From assembly GCA_030152265.1 (NCBI GenBank), contig JASLHQ010000217.1, positions 1-7,967 of the forward strand: a DNA stretch of 7,967 bases. The letters are read 5' to 3'. A model generated the notes under the pieces. It did no database searches. It was given only the letters and a program-made list of their open reading frames with translations, and was not told where the DNA came from. How positions within the stretch are numbered: the stretch's first letter is position 1; every line of letters starts with the position of its first letter. The translations under genes were made by a program, and so were the position numbers. Below are positions 6,698 through 7,967 of this stretch, piece after piece. This DNA comes from Savagea sp. (GTDB lineage: Bacteria > Bacillota > Bacilli > Bacillales_A > Planococcaceae).

Positions 6698-7967
6698 CGA
6701 ATAGACGATGAACTTCCTCCTTTAGATATGATCGTTTTAACAAATTCATTTTTAAATAACATGAGTACACCGAAGTAAATGATGACACCTGGTAAAGCAA
6801 TTGTCAAAATGTGCAAGAGCGGTGGTAACTCTGCGATATCTGTAAAACGATCCGCAATTGTAATTAAAATCGTCATCATAATTGTTGCAATGACGACTTG
6901 TAATGTGTTCTTCAATAAGTAACGACGATTCAAGCCTCCGACAAGTTTCCAAAATGTTGTAAATGTGATGAGTGAGTAGAGTAAAGCGACGACAGATGCT
7001 GAAATCGCGATCCCTTGTGCTCCAAACTGTTGAGAGAAAATCCAGTTTGAAATGATATTAAGCACGATCGATAACACACCGATTCTCATCATATAATGTC
7101 CTTTCTCTAACGTATAAAAACCTTTGGCGATGACAGCTTGTATCGAATAGAAGAACGTAGAACCGATGTAAAGAATAGAGTAAGAGGCAACGATGCTTGT
7201 GCTCGTTGCTGTAAACTTTCCACGTTGATAAACGAGTTCTACCAATTCATCCATTAACGTAACCATCCCTGCTAGAGCTGGGGTTAAAAAGATGAGCAAA
7301 AATAATAAGCCTTTCTCAATTCCGATCTTGAACTCTTTCATATTACGTTCACCGTGAGCTTTGGCGATGATTGGGAAAACCATTGTCGCAATCGTCACAG
7401 CGAAAATCGCTTGGGGGATGTTCACTAAGCGAAAGGCGTAGTTCAAGTTCGAAATAATCCCTTCGTCTCCTAAACGAGCGGAGAAGAACATATTGACGAG
7501 TAAGTTAATTTGTCCGACTGCAACGGTTAATCCGACCGGCCAAAATATGCTATAAAATAGACGCACTTCTTCACGGTCAATTTTTTGTTGCCAATTAATA
7601 AACTTTTTCGGTGTCGTATAAACAAGTTTAATGACTAAACTCGCAGCAGTTCCTACGAGATAACCAATCGGGAAAGCTAAAATGCCCCATTGATCGTGGA
7701 ATAATAAACCGAAAGCGATTGTAAAGAGAACGACGACGGTTTGAGAAAAGACGGAGAACGAAAATTTCTTTTGTGCATCAAAATAGCCTTCGTATACAGC
7801 GTTCACTCCTACGAAGATTAAAGATGAGAAATAAAGAATTGCCGTCCATACCGCAATAAACATACCATGTTCAAACTGTTTGAAGTTCGAGTAAAAGATG
7901 GAGAAAATAGAAGGAGATAGTAACACTCCTACAATTGCGACGACGGTCGATAAAATAAATGTACTTT
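6694..7967 (-). CDS. MurJ/MviN-type lipid-linked glycan flippase (5' end outside window)
   Basis: The frame is open to the right edge; 423 residues are visible, continuing upstream of the first internal GTG (7926) as a hydrophobic span, so the N-terminus, perhaps 80-100 residues, is missing. The protein is in the MOP exporter superfamily, and its signatures point to the MurJ/MviN branch. These include LGDEGIISNLNYAFRLVNIP followed by QAIFAVTIATMVFP, a VYQRGKFTATST segment, and GFYTLEKGHYMMRIG before a LNIISNWIF span. MurJ flips lipid II; Wzx relatives flip polysaccharide repeat units. With a Wzy-like polymerase 13 nt downstream, a Wzx-like role is the better inference, though a housekeeping MurJ cannot be excluded. 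The C-terminus is a short serine-rich tail, GGSSSSIR, whose AAAGGAGG codons resemble a ribosome binding site. Confidence 0.83.
   Translation of the reverse strand, partial: STFILSTVVAIVGVLLSPSIFSIFYSNFKQFEHGMFIAVWTAILYFSSLIFVGVNAVYEGYFDAQKKFSFSVFSQTVVVLFTIAFGLLFHDQWGILAFPIGYLVGTAASLVIKLVYTTPKKFINWQQKIDREEVRLFYSIFWPVGLTVAVGQINLLVNMFFSARLGDEGIISNLNYAFRLVNIPQAIFAVTIATMVFPIIAKAHGERNMKEFKIGIEKGLLFLLIFLTPALAGMVTLMDELVELVYQRGKFTATSTSIVASYSILYIGSTFFYSIQAVIAKGFYTLEKGHYMMRIGVLSIVLNIISNWIFSQQFGAQGIAISASVVALLYSLITFTTFWKLVGGLNRRYLLKNTLQVVIATIMMTILITIADRFTDIAELPPLLHILTIALPGVIIYFGVLMLFKNEFVKTIISKGGSSSSIR

Noticed and set aside
6678..6716. An alternative polymerase start using the AAAGGAGG site at 6716-6723
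   Set aside because: No ATG, GTG or TTG lies 5-12 nt after that site, and a TGA at 6684-6686 blocks the polymerase frame upstream of 6680.
1..7967. CRISPR arrays, tRNA or rRNA genes, insertion sequences, attachment sites
   Set aside because: No regularly spaced repeats, tRNA-like cloverleaf, conserved rRNA stretch, transposase or terminal inverted repeats were seen by eye; nearly all the window is accounted for by five protein genes.

Overview
This window looks like a cell-envelope glycan locus from a low-GC Gram-positive bacterium, most likely in the Bacillales. The DNA is AT-rich (about 40% GC by eye). Most genes have AAAGGA-type ribosome binding sites, and the terminators are short stems followed by U-runs. 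The best family matches also fit that group: a YfhO-type membrane glycosyltransferase, a YrhL/OafA-type acyltransferase with an SGNH domain, a MurJ/MviN-type flippase and a Wzy-type polymerase. Genus cannot be fixed from the sequence.

Layout, left to right. (1) Positions 1-2066, minus strand: most of a YfhO-family multispanning membrane protein, with its C-terminus cut off by the window edge. (2) Positions 2067-2218: a divergent intergenic region carrying ribosome binding sites for both flanking genes and a widely spaced 10-bp inverted repeat. (3) Positions 2219-3241, plus strand: a stand-alone acyltransferase-3 protein, the only plus-strand gene here. (4) Positions 3244-3273: a perfect 12-bp hairpin acting as a shared terminator between convergent genes. 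(5) Positions 3283-5265, minus strand: a 660-residue acyltransferase-3/SGNH protein. (6) Positions 5266-5399: a promoter-like -10 element for that gene and a strong terminator for the gene upstream. (7) Positions 5400-6680, minus strand: a Wzy-like repeat-unit polymerase. (8) Positions 6694-7967, minus strand: a MurJ/MviN-type flippase, with its N-terminus outside the window.

The flippase and polymerase form a tight transcription unit. The likely pathway is export of a lipid-linked oligosaccharide (flippase), its polymerisation outside the membrane (Wzy-like), and decoration of a surface polymer by two O-acyltransferases and a YfhO-type glycosyltransferase. That joint role is inferred from family and proximity; no cytoplasmic glycosyltransferase or sugar-nucleotide enzyme is visible here.

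Every protein visible belongs to a known family, and I found no clearly new system. The most curious local structure is at the flippase-polymerase junction, where a six-codon mini-ORF is joined to both neighbours by ATGA overlaps and the polymerase start lacks its own ribosome binding site.
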